A DNA stretch of 64,000 bases from Pseudomonadota bacterium (GTDB lineage: Bacteria > Pseudomonadota > Alphaproteobacteria > Acetobacterales > Acetobacteraceae): NCBI GenBank assembly GCA_021818505.1, contig JAKADX010000004.1, forward strand, positions 62,001-126,000, read 5' to 3'. The notes beneath the pieces are model-generated. The model had not been told where the DNA came from. It saw only the letters and a list, made by a program, of their open reading frames with translations, and did not search any database. Positions 9,447 through 21,500 of the stretch are shown here, one piece after another. The first letter of the stretch is position 1, and every line of letters starts with the position of its first letter. The position numbers and the translations under genes were made by a program.

Positions 9447-10028
9447 TCGCTGTGCCGCAGCCTCTCTGCCGATCGTCGTGAAGGCATCAGCGCCGGAGCT
9501 GGTCGGGCGATCGGTCGTCCCGACGTGCTTGCCGTGTAGCTGCTAAATCAGCAAGCGAAGCGTCGTCAATTCGCTTCTGGGTCATTGGCGCCGTGACGCG
9601 CGCATCTTGCGTAGTTTTCAGGAGCCGAACATTCGAGTGTAGGGAGGCGACGCTCGGCGCACGCGAATCATGCGCTTCCGCGCAGGAACCGATCGGAGGC
9701 CCGGGCATCGTCGCCATCATGCGACGACTGACGGGGGCTTCATTGCTGTGGCGGCTGCCAAGAAGGTCTGCGACTGCGTGTGCCGCTGGCACCGTCACGA
9801 TCTGGCGGGCCGCACACGGCGCGTAATGACACGGGCGCACCCCCGTAGTGCGACGCAGGCGGCTCGCGCGCGGTGTGCGATCCTCGATATTCGCACTGCC
9901 GTGGCGGCAGGGTCAGTTGTCTCCGATCGCGCCGGGCCGACGCACATTTCGCTGCGGCGCGCGACGGCCGGCGCCTCGGCGCAAGAGGATTCGCGCCTGC
10001 AGATGACAGACGAGAATGCCGACCCGCG

Positions 10029-10874
10029 TCACGGTCGGATCGCGCCGCCCCAACTCCACCAGTCTGGCCGCGCCACCCGTGCCGCCGCCTTGCGCGCCGC
10101 CTCGGCGCTGGCGAACAACGCGAAGCAGGTTGCCCCGGAGCCGCTCATGCGCGTCAACAGCGCGCCCGGCAAGGACCGCAGCGCCGCCAGCACATGGCCA
10201 ATTGCCGGTTGCAGCGCCAGCGCCGGTGCCTCCAGGTCATTGCCCAGCCGTGTGAGATCGGCCGCCATCGAAGCTGCGTCCGTCCAGCCCGCCGGCAGGT
10301 CGAGCGGCTGGGAGAACGCGCCGCCGCGGGCGCGGAATACGGCCGGCGTCGCCACCGCCACGCCGGGATTGACCAGCACCAGTCCGCACGGCGGCAGGCG
10401 TGGCGCCGGTGCCAGTGCGTCGCCGATCCCGCCCATGCGCGCCGCCCGCCCGGCGAGGCATACCGGCACGTCGGCACCGAGCGTCAGGGCAAGCTCGGCC
10501 GGCGCGAGTGGCACGCGCCAGAGCCGCGCCAGCAGGCGCAACGCCGCCGCTGCGTCGGCCGAACCGCCGCCGATGCCCGAGGCAACCGGCAGACGCTTGT
10601 CCAGTGTCAGCCGCGCCCCGGCCGCAATGCCGCGCGCCGCTGCCAGCGCGCGCGCCGCCCGCAGCACCAGATTCTCGCCCTCCCCGGTCAGCGCGGCAGC
10701 GAACGGACCGGTTACGGTCAGGCTGAGCGCTTCGGCCGGCTCGGCCCGCAGTGCGTCGCCGACCTGGGCGAACACCACCAGGCTATCCAGTACGTGATAG
10801 CCGTCCGCCCGCCGCCCCAGGACGTGCAGCGCCAGGTTCACCTTGGCGGGCGCGAACTCCGCTGGTGTGGTCAC
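10029..10874 (-). CDS. ispE: 4-diphosphocytidyl-2-C-methyl-D-erythritol kinase
   Basis: [59 protein letters not shown]. Confidence 0.96.
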   Translation of the reverse strand: MTTPAEFAPAKVNLALHVLGRRADGYHVLDSLVVFAQVGDALRAEPAEALSLTVTGPFAAALTGEGENLVLRAARALAAARGIAAGARLTLDKRLPVASGIGGGSADAAAALRLLARLWRVPLAPAELALTLGADVPVCLAGRAARMGGIGDALAPAPRLPPCGLVLVNPGVAVATPAVFRARGGAFSQPLDLPAGWTDAASMAADLTRLGNDLEAPALALQPAIGHVLAALRSLPGALLTRMSGSGATCFALFASAEAARKAAARVARPDWWSWGGAIRP

Positions 10875-10890
10875 ACGCGCGGGCAGGCGC

Positions 10891-12624
10891 CTACTGCACC
10901 TTTTCCGCGGTGGCCGGCATGCCGGACTGCGCCTGCCGCGGCTGCTGTTCCGCCGCCTGCGCGTCGTGCAGCTTGGCCTGCAGTTTTGGCACGTCCTCGG
11001 GCTCCGGATTCAGCGTCAGCGCCCGCCGCCACTGGTACAGCGCCTCCAGTTTCCGCCCGGCCGCCCAGTAGGCGTCGCCGAGATGGCCGTTGATCGTCGC
11101 GTCCTCCGGCTCCAGCTCGACCGCCTTCTCCAGATCCTGCACCGCCTGGTGCGTGTTACCCTCGTGCAGCGAGATCCAGCCGAGGCTGTCCACGATCGCG
11201 CCGTCGTTGGGCCGCTGCTCGGCGGCGCGCTCGATCATGCGCCGCGCCTCGGGCAGGTGAATGCCCATCTCGGTCCAGGAATAGCCGAGATAGTTCAGCA
11301 CGAATGGCTCGTCCGGCGAGAGCTTCAGCGCGAACAGAAAGTCTGCTTCCGCCTTGGGCCATTGATGGGCGCGCTCCTCGGCCACGCCGCGCTCGTAGAA
11401 CAGCGGCCAGTTGACGCGCGTCGGATTGGGCGTCAGCGCCACCGCGCGATCATAGGCGGCCACGGCATCGGTATAGCGGTGTTTGCCGCGCAGTACCTCG
11501 CCCTGCAGCGTCCACGGCTCCGGCCGGTCGGGCAGGGATTGCTGCAACTGCGCCAGCAGCCGCAGCGCCGCGTCGCTGTCGCCGGTGCGATCGAGGAAGG
11601 CGGCGCGACGCAGATCGACCAACGGCCCCAGCGGGTCGTCGGCCGCCACCGGGGCGAGCATCGCCAGCGCCGCCTCCGGCCGCTTGTTCTGCGCCAGCAT
11701 GTCAGCGGCCAGGAGCCGCGCGGTGGTCAGATCGGGCCGCAGATCGAGCGCGAGCCGCAGCAGGATGGTGGAGAATTCCTGCGCATCCTGCTGATGCAGT
11801 GCGGAGGCGAGCGCCAGGTAGGCCTCCGCGATCCCGTCGGTGGCGCGGCGCACCGGGCGCATGGCCACGTCGGCCTGCAGCCGCGGCAGGGTTACCGCCA
11901 GATCATCGCCGTACTGGCCGAGTGCGGCGAGGGTCTGCCGCGCTTCCTCGGTGCGCCCGCCGCGCGCCTGCCAACTCGCCATCGCGCGCGCGAGGTCGAG
12001 GTTGGAAGTGCCGAATGCGGTCTGCGCGATGCCATAGAGGCGCCCAGCCTCCGCCTCGCGGCTCGAGAGGTCGGCGATCATGGCGGCGTGGAAGGCGTAC
12101 ACCGCCCGGAACCGCTGACCCTGCACAAAGGGATGCAGTGTCTCGAGCGCCCGGTCGGGATGGCCGCTGCCGTACTGCGCCCAGGCGACCAGCAGCGGCT
12201 GCAGCAGCTGCGGCAGGCCCTGGCGGGGCAGGGCGGCATAGCGTTGCTCGGCCACCTCCCAGTTGCCCGCGGCGGCATCGGCATCGGCGACCAGCAGCCG
12301 TGCCGCCTCGTTGTTCGGCAGCCCGCGCGCCAGCTCCACCGCCTGCTTCTGGCCGGCCAGCAGGGAAGCGACGAAGGCTTGCTGGCGCAGTGTCGGGTCG
12401 TCGGGGTCGTGCGCGAGCGCCCGCCGCAGCTCCATCGCCGCGGTGTCGTAATCGCCGGTCAGACTGGCGACGCGGCCGATCAGGAACGGACCATAGGCGC
12501 CCGACGGGTCGGCGCTCCGCGCCTGCTGCGCGGCCCCGGTCGCATCAGCTGCGGCGCAGGCCGACAGCAGGGTCAGCGCCAGGAGCAGAGTACGCGGGAA
12601 GGTGAAGGGATGCTGCATCGCCAA
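10891..12624 (-). CDS. TPR-repeat lipoprotein
   Basis: Signal/lipobox LLSACAAA; tandem TPR motifs. Start could be 12618. Confidence 0.9.
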   Translation of the reverse strand: MAMQHPFTFPRTLLLALTLLSACAAADATGAAQQARSADPSGAYGPFLIGRVASLTGDYDTAAMELRRALAHDPDDPTLRQQAFVASLLAGQKQAVELARGLPNNEAARLLVADADAAAGNWEVAEQRYAALPRQGLPQLLQPLLVAWAQYGSGHPDRALETLHPFVQGQRFRAVYAFHAAMIADLSSREAEAGRLYGIAQTAFGTSNLDLARAMASWQARGGRTEEARQTLAALGQYGDDLAVTLPRLQADVAMRPVRRATDGIAEAYLALASALHQQDAQEFSTILLRLALDLRPDLTTARLLAADMLAQNKRPEAALAMLAPVAADDPLGPLVDLRRAAFLDRTGDSDAALRLLAQLQQSLPDRPEPWTLQGEVLRGKHRYTDAVAAYDRAVALTPNPTRVNWPLFYERGVAEERAHQWPKAEADFLFALKLSPDEPFVLNYLGYSWTEMGIHLPEARRMIERAAEQRPNDGAIVDSLGWISLHEGNTHQAVQDLEKAVELEPEDATINGHLGDAYWAAGRKLEALYQWRRALTLNPEPEDVPKLQAKLHDAQAAEQQPRQAQSGMPATAEKVQ

Positions 12625-12662
12625 ACCCTATCAGCGGACGGTGCCGGGCGCCACCGTCAAGG

Positions 12663-14297
12663 TCACATGCCGCTCGGATAGACCGGGCCGCCGCCGCCCT
12701 CGGGCGTCACCCAGTCGATGTTCTGTCCGGGATCCTTGATGTCGCAGGTCTTGCAGTGCACGCAGTTCTGCGCGTTGATCTGCAGCCGCGGCGACCCTTC
12801 CTCGGCGCCGACGATCTCATAGACCCCGGCCGGACAGTAGCGCGTCTCAGGACTTCGGTAGCGCTCCCAGTTGACGCTGACGGCAAGCTGCGGGTCGCGC
12901 AGCCGCAGGTGCGCCGGCTGGTCCTCCTCGTGATTCGTGTTGCTGATGAATACCGAGGACAGCCGGTCGAAGGTGATCTCTCCGTCCGGCTTGGGATAGG
13001 CGATGCGCGGGGCGGCGTCGGCGTTCAGCAGGCCCTCGTGGTCAGGATGCGGATGGGCCAGCGTCCACGGTGCGCGTCCGCGCAGCACGTAGGTATCGAG
13101 GGCCGCGTTGACCAGCCCGCCCCACAGCCCGAATCGTGCGAAGGCCGGCCGCACGTTGCGCACCCCGTGCAATTCCTGGTGCAGCCAGGAAGCGCGGAAT
13201 TTCGCCTCGTAGCCGGAAGGTTCCGCCGGCCGGCCGGCCGCCAGCGCCTCTGCCACCGCCTCGGCCGCCAGCATCCCCGATTTCATCGCGGTGTGCGTGC
13301 CCTTGATCTTGGGCACGTTGAGGAAACCGGCGGCATCGCCGACCAGGCAGCCGCCGGGGAAGGTCAGGCGCGGCAGCGACTGCAACCCACCCTCGCTGAG
13401 TGCCCGCGCGCCATAGGCAATGCGTCGCCCGCCGGCGAAATTGTCGCGGATCGCGGGATGCGTCTTGAATCGCTGCATCTCCTCGAACGGCGACAGCCAC
13501 GGGTTGCGGTAGTCGAGGCCGACCACGAAGCCGTAGGAAATCAGGTTTTCCCCCCAGTGATAGAGGAACGATCCGCCATAGGTTGCACTGTCGAGCGGCC
13601 AGCCGATGGTGTGAATGACGCGGCCGGGATGGTGGTTGTCCCTGGGTATTTCCCACAGTTCCTTGCAGCCGAGCGCATAGGTCTGCGGGTTGCGCCCCTC
13701 GCGCAGATCGAATCGCTGCATCAGCCGTTTGGCGAGGCTGCCGCGACAGCCCTCGGCGAAGATCGTGTAGGTGGCGCGCAGCTCCATGCCCGGCTGGAAG
13801 TTCGGGCCGCGCGTGCCTTCGCGCGTGATTCCCATGTCGCCGGTGACGATCCCGCCGATCCGTCCGTCCTCCTCGATCAGCCCGGCGGCGGCGAAGCCGG
13901 GATAGACCTCCACGCCCGCCGCCTCCGCCTCGCGGCCGAGCCAGCGGCAGACATCGCCGAGGCTCGCGATGTAGTTGCCGTGGTTGTGCATCTGCGGCGG
14001 TGTCGGCAGGCGCCAAGCGCGCGAGGCGGTCAGATAGAGGAAGCGGTCGTCGGCGGCCGGGGTGGTGAGCGGTGCGCCGCGTTCGCGCCAGTCGGGCAGC
14101 AGTTCGTCGAGCGCGCGTGGCTCGATCACCGCGCCGGAGAGGATGTGCGCACCCACCTCCGCCCCTTTCTCGACGACGCAGACGCTGGCCTCGGGCGCGA
14201 GCTGCTTGAGCCGGATCGCGGCGGCGAGGCCGGAGGGGCCGGCGCCGACGATCACCACGTCGAACTCCATCGTCTCGCGCGCCACGCTTTCGCCCAT
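12663..14297 (-). CDS. Electron transfer flavoprotein-ubiquinone oxidoreductase
   Basis: [23 protein letters not shown]-terminal [13 protein letters not shown] 4Fe-4S motif. Confidence 0.96.
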   Translation of the reverse strand: MGESVARETMEFDVVIVGAGPSGLAAAIRLKQLAPEASVCVVEKGAEVGAHILSGAVIEPRALDELLPDWRERGAPLTTPAADDRFLYLTASRAWRLPTPPQMHNHGNYIASLGDVCRWLGREAEAAGVEVYPGFAAAGLIEEDGRIGGIVTGDMGITREGTRGPNFQPGMELRATYTIFAEGCRGSLAKRLMQRFDLREGRNPQTYALGCKELWEIPRDNHHPGRVIHTIGWPLDSATYGGSFLYHWGENLISYGFVVGLDYRNPWLSPFEEMQRFKTHPAIRDNFAGGRRIAYGARALSEGGLQSLPRLTFPGGCLVGDAAGFLNVPKIKGTHTAMKSGMLAAEAVAEALAAGRPAEPSGYEAKFRASWLHQELHGVRNVRPAFARFGLWGGLVNAALDTYVLRGRAPWTLAHPHPDHEGLLNADAAPRIAYPKPDGEITFDRLSSVFISNTNHEEDQPAHLRLRDPQLAVSVNWERYRSPETRYCPAGVYEIVGAEEGSPRLQINAQNCVHCKTCDIKDPGQNIDWVTPEGGGGPVYPSGM

Positions 14298-14377
14298 CGC
14301 CGCCCCCCGCTCCGCGCGCCGTCATAGGCGCGGTGCCATGGTTGCGCAAAGCCCGCCCGCGCCGCAAAGCTGTGGGC

Positions 14378-15166
14378 ATGGATGCGTTCGCAGCGCTGCG
14401 GCTGCAGGTCGAATGGGGAGCGGATGAGGCGCTGGAGCCTCTGCCGCGTGACCGGATGCGGGTTGCACCTGTGCCGGAGCGGGTTGCGCCGCGGCCGCTG
14501 CCTGAGGCGCAACCCGCCGCCCCGACGGTACAACCGGCGGTGCAACCTGCTCCGGTCCGCCGCGCCCAGGAGATCGCCGCCGCCGCGACCAGCACCGCTG
14601 ACCTCCGCGCCGCGCTCGCCGCCTTCGACGGCTGCCCGCTCGCTGCCACCGCGACAAATCTGGTCTTTGCCGACGGCAACCCGCAGGCCGGACTGATGCT
14701 GGTCGGCGAGGGGCCGGGGGAGGAGGAGGACCGGACCGGCAAACCCTTCGTGGGCCGCTCGGGGCAGTTCCTTGACCGGATGCTGGCGAGCATCGGGCTC
14801 GATCGCTCGCGCTACCTGATCACCAACCTGATCCCGTGGCGGCCCCCAGGGAACCGCAATCCCACCGACAACGAGGTACTGATCTGTCTGCCGTTCCTGT
14901 TGCGCCACATCGCCCTGGTGCGCCCGCGGCGGCTGGTACTGCTGGGGGCGCTGGCGGCGCGCGGCGTACTGGGCGGCAGTGCTGGCATCACCCGGTTGCG
15001 CGGACGCTGGCACAGCGCCACGATCCCCGGACTGGAGGCGCCGGTTCCGGCGCTGCCGATGCTGCACCCCGCGTATCTGCTGCGCAACGCCGGCGCCAAG
15101 CGCGAGGCGTGGGCGGATCTGCGGCTATTGCGGCGATCACTCGACGCGGACCTGACGCAAGTGTGA
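14378..15166 (+). CDS. Uracil-DNA glycosylase, family 4
   Basis: [44 protein letters not shown] extends to 14333; ATG 14378 preferred. Confidence 0.93.
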   Translation: MDAFAALRLQVEWGADEALEPLPRDRMRVAPVPERVAPRPLPEAQPAAPTVQPAVQPAPVRRAQEIAAAATSTADLRAALAAFDGCPLAATATNLVFADGNPQAGLMLVGEGPGEEEDRTGKPFVGRSGQFLDRMLASIGLDRSRYLITNLIPWRPPGNRNPTDNEVLICLPFLLRHIALVRPRRLVLLGALAARGVLGGSAGITRLRGRWHSATIPGLEAPVPALPMLHPAYLLRNAGAKREAWADLRLLRRSLDADLTQV

Positions 15167-15275
15167 TTGCGCAATGGCTGCCAAGTCATTGGCGTTTCAT
15201 CGATCTGTCTAGATCGCGAGATTCGTCGCACCCAGCAGGGTTGCGTCTCAGTCCTGATCTGGTTACGGCCGGGTC

Positions 15276-17114
15276 ATGCGAGGGATCGGACGCGCGCTCG
15301 CCCGGCTTCCCGTCGCCCCGGCCGTATTGGCCGTGGCCTGCCTCGCCGCAAACCTCCCCGCACCTGTCGCCCACGCGGAAACGCCGCGCCCCGAAACTCC
15401 CGTTTCGCGCGATGCGCCTGTGCCGCTCCCGCAGCCGCTACCGGCGGCGGAGGCGCGGTTGCTCCGGCGCGTGTTTGCCCTGCAGGCGCGGGGCGACCTG
15501 GCTGGGGCGGCGCGGCTGGCGGCGCGGCTGGATGATGCATCGCCGCTCGGCCAGGCGATGTTTGGCGAGGTGCTTGCCGACCGCTACCTGAACCCGGCGA
15601 CGCGGCCGGATGCGGGGGCGCTGCTGGACTGGCTGGCGCGCTGGCGCGACCTGCCGGATGCGCCAGCGCTGTACCGGTTGCTGCTGGCACGTCTGCCGGG
15701 CGACGTGTCGCCCCCGCCGCCGGTCGCGCGCCCGGACCCGCCCCAGGCCCCGGCGACGGTCACGGCGGTGGTGGACGACGATGCCGCCGATGTGCCGCGA
15801 CGCAACCCTGAACTCGACCGCGATGTGATGGCGGCGGCGCGGGCGCGCGGCGCGGCGGGCGTGCTGCGGCTGCTCGGGCGGACGCGGGGACTAGGCGACA
15901 ACTATGCGGCGCTGCTGCGCGGCGAGGCGGCTCATGTCCTGTTCACGCTGAACCGCGATGACGACGCGATCGCGCTCGGCGCCGGCCTGCCCGCCCGTCG
16001 CGCCGCGATGGCCGGCTTCGCCGCCGGGCTGGCTGCCTGGCGAGGGGGGCAGGTCGCGGCTGCCTCCGCATTGTTCGCCGCTGCCTGGGCGGCGCCGATC
16101 GGCACGCCGGTGCTGCGCGCCGCCTGCGCCTACTGGGCGGGGCGTGCGGCGGTCGAGCGGGGCGACGGCGGCGAATACATCGCCTGGATGCAGCGCGCCG
16201 CCGCGCAGCCGCGCAGCTTCTACGGGCAGTTGGCGCGCCGCCGGCTCGGCCTGCGGGGGCCGGCGCTGCTGCCGGCCGGCGATCGCCAGAGCGCATCCGC
16301 CGCCGATATGGCCGCCCTGCGCGCGACCGCGCCGGGACTGCGCGGCTTCGCGTTGCTGCAGGCCGGGCAGCGGGCCCGGGCCGGCGCGGAGCTGCGGCTG
16401 CTGCTGCCGGCGGCGCGGCAGTCACGGCGGCTCGCGCGATCGGCGGTGCTGGTGGCGGCGCAGGCGCGTCTGGACGACGTGGCGGCCGATTTCGCCGACG
16501 CGCTCGCCGATGCCGACGGCCGCCCGCGACCCACCGCGGCGGTCAGGATGCCCGATCTGCGCCCAGCCGGCGGGTTCCGCATCGATCCGGCGATGCTGTA
16601 CGGCATCGCGCGGACAGAATCGAATTTTGACCCGGCGATGGTGTCCTCGGCCGGGGCGCTGGGCATCCTGCAGATCATGCCACAGACCGCGCGCGACCTG
16701 CTCGGTCGGCCGATCACGGGGCGGACGGAGCTGCTGGCCGATCCGGCGTTTAATCTCGATCTCGGCCAGCGCTACATCGTCTTCCTCGCCAACCAGGACC
16801 CGATCAACGGCGACCTGATCCGCCTGCTCGCCAGCTATAATGCCGGGATCGGCAGTTTCGCCCGCTGGGGTCCGCTGATCCGCGATCGCGGCGATCCGCT
16901 GCTGTTCATCGAGGCGATCCCGATCGACGAGACGCGCGACTACGTGCCGAGGGTGCTGACCTGGACCTGGCTGTACGCCGCCCGCCTCGGCCTGCCGGCG
17001 CCGAGCCTGGACGAACTCGCGGCCGGGCGCTGGCCGCGCTATCATCCGCGCGAGACCGGAACGGGAGACGCCGGATGGCCCGACTCGACGAAAGTCGCCG
17101 ATTCATTCCAGTGA
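15276..17114 (+). CDS. Soluble lytic murein transglycosylase
   Basis: C-terminal SLT domain: YGIARTESNFDPAMVSSAGALGILQIMPQTARDL ... ASYNAGIGSFARW. Confidence 0.93.
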   Translation: MRGIGRALARLPVAPAVLAVACLAANLPAPVAHAETPRPETPVSRDAPVPLPQPLPAAEARLLRRVFALQARGDLAGAARLAARLDDASPLGQAMFGEVLADRYLNPATRPDAGALLDWLARWRDLPDAPALYRLLLARLPGDVSPPPPVARPDPPQAPATVTAVVDDDAADVPRRNPELDRDVMAAARARGAAGVLRLLGRTRGLGDNYAALLRGEAAHVLFTLNRDDDAIALGAGLPARRAAMAGFAAGLAAWRGGQVAAASALFAAAWAAPIGTPVLRAACAYWAGRAAVERGDGGEYIAWMQRAAAQPRSFYGQLARRRLGLRGPALLPAGDRQSASAADMAALRATAPGLRGFALLQAGQRARAGAELRLLLPAARQSRRLARSAVLVAAQARLDDVAADFADALADADGRPRPTAAVRMPDLRPAGGFRIDPAMLYGIARTESNFDPAMVSSAGALGILQIMPQTARDLLGRPITGRTELLADPAFNLDLGQRYIVFLANQDPINGDLIRLLASYNAGIGSFARWGPLIRDRGDPLLFIEAIPIDETRDYVPRVLTWTWLYAARLGLPAPSLDELAAGRWPRYHPRETGTGDAGWPDSTKVADSFQ

Positions 17115-17620
17115 ACATCGCCGTGCTGACGGTCTCCGACACGCGCAGTGCGGCCGACGACACGTCAGGCGACGCGCTGGTCGCGAGGATCGCCGCCGCC
17201 GGGCACCATGTCGCGGCGCGCGCGATCGAGCGCGACGAGGCCGATGCGATCGAGCGCATCCTGCGCCGCTGGATCGCCGACCCCGCAATCGACGTCGTCA
17301 TCACCACCGGCGGTACCGGCATCACCGGCCGCGACGTGACCCCGGAAGCCTTTGACCGCGTGCTGGAAAAGCGCATCGAGGGCTTCGGCGAGCTGTTCCG
17401 CATGTTGAGCTACCAGAAGATCGGCACCTCGACGATGCAGTCGCGGGCAGTGGGCGGCGTGGCGCACGGTACCTATCTGTTCGCGCTGCCGGGCAGTACC
17501 GGCGCGGTCAAGGATGCCTGGGACGACATCCTGCTCTGGCAACTCGACAATCGCCACCGGCCTTGCAACCTGGTCGAGCTGATGCCGCGCCTGCAGGAGC
17601 ACCGGCGCGCGGCCGGGTAG
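17075..17620 (+). CDS. moaB: Molybdenum cofactor biosynthesis protein B
   Basis: VVITTGGTGITGRDVTPEA; LFALPGSTGAVKDAWD; overlaps the end of the upstream SLT gene by 40 nt. Confidence 0.93.
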   Translation: MARLDESRRFIPVNIAVLTVSDTRSAADDTSGDALVARIAAAGHHVAARAIERDEADAIERILRRWIADPAIDVVITTGGTGITGRDVTPEAFDRVLEKRIEGFGELFRMLSYQKIGTSTMQSRAVGGVAHGTYLFALPGSTGAVKDAWDDILLWQLDNRHRPCNLVELMPRLQEHRRAAG

Positions 17621-17633
17621 GCCGCGCCGCGCC

Positions 17634-18212
17634 TCAGCCGAGTGCGGCCACGATCTCGGCCGTGCTGCGGACGCGGCCGAGGCGGGGGAGGATGTTCTCG
17701 ACGGTGAAGCGGTGGTGGTCGGCGAACTGACTGGTCATCGCGTCCTCCGCCAGCACCAGCGCGTAGCCGAGTTCCCAGGCGAAACGTGCCGTCGATTCGA
17801 CGCCGATATTGGTGGAGATGCCGCCAAGCACGAGCGTGGTGATCCCGCGCCGACGGAGCTGCAGTTCCAGCTCGGTGCCGTAGAAGGCGCCCCATTGCCG
17901 CTTGGTGATCTGGATGTCGGTGGGCGCGACGGCGAGTTCCGCCGGCTGCTGCATCCAGTCGGCGGGCAGCGGGCCGGCGCCGGGCACCGGCGGCGGGCGG
18001 TCCACCGGCTGACGCAGCAGGTCGGGAAACCCCTCCGACCAGCCGATGCGCACCAGCACCACGGTCGCGCGACGCTCCCGGAACCGCCTGGCCAGCGCCG
18101 CGGCGTTGCCCACGACGTCGGCCGCCGAATGCGGCCCGCCGGCGACGCGGAAGATGCCCTTCTGCAGGTCGAGCAGCACCAGGGCGGTCGTGGCGGGATC
18201 GAGCGGTTCCAT
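17634..18212 (-). CDS. Isochorismatase-family cysteine hydrolase
   Basis: TALVLLDLQKGIF; LGGISTNIGVESTARFAWELGYALVLAEDAM. Confidence 0.9.
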   Translation of the reverse strand: MEPLDPATTALVLLDLQKGIFRVAGGPHSAADVVGNAAALARRFRERRATVVLVRIGWSEGFPDLLRQPVDRPPPVPGAGPLPADWMQQPAELAVAPTDIQITKRQWGAFYGTELELQLRRRGITTLVLGGISTNIGVESTARFAWELGYALVLAEDAMTSQFADHHRFTVENILPRLGRVRSTAEIVAALG

Positions 18213-18400
18213 CGGCGTCCTTGCGCAGCGGGGCGGACGGCGGACACTGCGGCGTCGCGCCGGGATTGGCAACGGCGGACACCGCCGATGCCGCTCCGCT
18301 GCGCCCGGCGCGGGGCAGCGATGCGGGCCGCCAACCTGGCCAAGCCGGCAGCGGCGCCGTGGTGGAAGGTGCCACGGCCCAACGGCACAGTAAACCGCAA

Positions 18401-18406
18401 TATAAT
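18401..18406 (+). promoter_or_regulatory. Candidate -10 element TATAAT upstream of the second RND gene
   Basis: Consensus hexamer in an AT-rich island (gcaatataattgatcg), about 100 nt before ATG 18508; no clear -35. Confidence 0.3.
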
Positions 18407-18507
18407 TGATCGCAGGCGATGGCTGCGGATTAACCGCACGGCGCCACTCCGTCCGCGGCCGGACGGGGCGGGTGGCGTACGCCGAAAGTCGGTTCCGGGA
18501 GCATCGC

Positions 18508-21500
18508 ATGGTCGGGCTGGTCATCGTCGCGCTCAGGCGGCCGTACACGTTCGTTGTGCTCGGCATCCTGATCCTGCTGTTCGGCGTGCTGGCGATCTTC
18601 CGCACCCCGACCGACGTGTTCCCCGACATCGGCATCCCGGTGGTGGCGGTGGTGTGGACCTACAACGGCCTGCCGCCCGACGACATGTCCGGCCGCGTCG
18701 TGTATTTCTACGAGCGCACGCTGACCACCCAGGTCAACGACATCAAGCGCATCGAGAGCCAGTCGCTGGTCAATTACGGCGTCGTCAAGATCTTCTTCCA
18801 GAAGAACGTCAACATCAACGCCGCGCTGGCGCAGGTGACGGCGGCGTCGCAGACCGTGCTGAAGCTGCTGCCGGCCGGCATCACGCCTCCCTATGTGCTG
18901 GAGTTCAACGCTTCCTCGGTGCCGATCCTGCAGCTCGCGCTGTCCAGTGCCACCGTGCCCGAGATGAAGCTGTTCGACCTGGCGCAGAACTTCATCCGCC
19001 CGATGCTGGCGACCGTGCCCGGGGCGGCGGTGCCTTCGCCCTATGGCGGCGTGGTGCGGCAGGTGCAGATCGACATCGACCCGCGGCGCATGGAGCAATA
19101 CGGCGTCGCCGCCGCCGATATCGGCCGCGCGCTGGCGCGGCAGAACCAGATCACCCCGGTCGGAACCGAGAAGGTCGGCAAGTTCGAATATACGGTCGAG
19201 CTGAACGACTCGCCCACCCGGATCTCCGAGCTGAACAATCTGCCGGTCAAGGTGGTCAACCACACCGTCGTGTACATGCGCGACGTAGCCTGGGTGCATG
19301 ACGGCAATCCGCCACAGACCAACGCGGTGCGCGTCAACGGCCATCACGCGGTGCTGATGACGATCGAGAAGGTCGGCAAGGCGTCCACTCTGGACATCAT
19401 CGCCGGGGTGAAGGCGCTGCTGCCGCATATCCGCGACACCCTGCCGGACGGCGTCACCGTGGAGGCGGTGGGCGACCAATCGGTGTTCGTGCGCGACGCG
19501 GTCGCCGGCGTGGTGCGCGAGGCGGTCATCGCCGCCGTGCTGACCGGCCTGATGATCCTGCTGTTCCTGGGAAGCTGGCGTTCGACTCTGATCATCGGCA
19601 CCTCGATCCCGCTGTGCATCCTGGCCTCGATCACCACCTTCTCGGCGATCGGCGAAACCATCAACGTGATGACGCTGGGCGGGCTGGCGCTGGCGGTCGG
19701 GATGCTGGTGGACGAGGCGACCGTCACCATCGAGAACATCAACTATCACCTCGAACAGGGCAAGCCGATCGAGAACGCCGTGGTGGACGGCGCGCAGCAG
19801 ATCGTGGTGCCCGCCTTCGTCTCACTGCTGGCCATCTGCATCGTCTTCGTGCCGATGTTCATGCTGACCGGCGTCGCGCATTTCCTGTTCGTGCCGCTGG
19901 CGCTCGCCGTCGTGTTCGCGATGGTGGCATCCTTCCTGCTGTCGCGCACGCTGGTGCTGACCATGGCCCGCTTCCTGTTGCGCGGGGAGCATGAGCACGA
20001 GCATGGCCACGACCGTTCCCAGTCGCGCAATCCGTTGGTGCGCTTCCAGGTCGGATTCGAGCGGAAGTTCGAGGCACTGCGGGCGCGCTATCGCACCCTG
20101 CTGGCGATGGCGCTCGACCGTCCCGTGCTGTTCGCCTCCTGCTTTCTTGGTTTCGTCGTTGCCTCCTTTGGGCTGGCGCCGTTCCTGGGCGAGAATTTCT
20201 TCCCCGCGATTGACGGTGGTCAGATCAAGCTGCACATGCGCGCGCAGATCGGCACCCGCATCGAGGAAACCGAGCGCCTCGGCGCCCAGGTGGAAGACGC
20301 GATCCGCCAGGTGATTCCCGGGCGCTATCTGCAAAGCGTGGTGCAGAACATCGGCCTGCCGGTCAGCGGCATCAACATGGCCTACAACAATTCAGGGCTG
20401 ATTGGCGTCGAGGACGGCGACATCCTGATCACGCTGAAGGACGGCCATCCGCCCACCGCCGGCTACGTACGCACGCTGCGCGAGCGGCTGCCACGCGAGT
20501 TTCCGGATGCGACTTTCGCCTTCCTGCCCGCCGACATCACCACGCAGATCCTCAACTTTGGCCTGCCAGCACCGATCGACGTGCGCGTGGTCGGCAATCA
20601 GCTCGCCGCCAACCAGACCTATGCCAACGATCTGCTGGAGCGAATCAGCCACATCCCGGGCGTGGCAGATCCACGGATCCAGCAGGCATTCAATGAGCCG
20701 ACGTTGTATGTCGACGTCAACCGCACCCTCGCCGGCATGACCGGGCTGACCGAGCGCGATGTGACCAACAGCCTGCAGGATGTGCTGGCCGGCAGCATCC
20801 AGACCGCGCCGACCTTCTGGCTCAACCCGCGCAATGGCGTGTCGTATCCGATCGTGGTGGAATCGCAGCAGTACACCATCGACACGCAGGACGACCTGCG
20901 CAACGTGCCGATCACTACCGGGAAGGGCAAGGACCAGCAAGTGCTCGGCGCGATGGCGGGCGTCCGGCTGGGCGCCTCGGCGGCGGTGGATTCGCACTAC
21001 AACGTGCAGCCCGTCATCGACATCTACGCCTCGGTGCAGGGCCGAGACCTTGGCTCGGTCGCGCGCGATGTGCAGCGCGAGATCGACGCCACCCGCAGCG
21101 CCGTGCCGCGCGGCTCGCAGGTGCTGGTGGGCGGGCAGGTAACGACGATGACCAGCGCGTTCGGCGAGCTGTTCTTCGGTCTCGGCTTCGCCGTCGTGCT
21201 GGTCTATCTGCTGATCGTCGTGAACTTCCAGTCCTGGCTCGACCCGTTCGTCATCATCACGGCGCTGCCGGCGGCGCTGTCGGGCATCGTCTGGATGCTG
21301 TTCGTGACCGGCACCACGCTCTCGGTGCCGGCGCTGACCGGCGCGATCATGTGCATGGGCGTCGCGACCGCCAACAGCATCCTGGTGGTCAGCTTCGCCC
21401 GCGAACAGCTGGCACTGGGCCAGGACGCGGTGTCGGCGGCGCTACAGGCCGGGTTCACCCGCTTCCGCCCGGTGATGATGACCGCGCTGGCGATGGTCAT

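Noticed and set aside
9447-10028. ORFs in the gap upstream of the RND operon (e.g. 9487..9840 minus, 9593..9826 plus)
   Set aside because: No plausible SD, domain or codon signature; more likely promoter/UTR sequence.
10843-12681. 612-aa plus-strand ORF antisense to the TPR gene
   Set aside because: Mirror-frame artefact; the minus strand encodes a lipoprotein with clear TPR repeats.
12756-14327. 523-aa plus-strand ORF antisense to ETF-QO
   Set aside because: Antisense artefact; ETF-QO motifs are on the minus strand.
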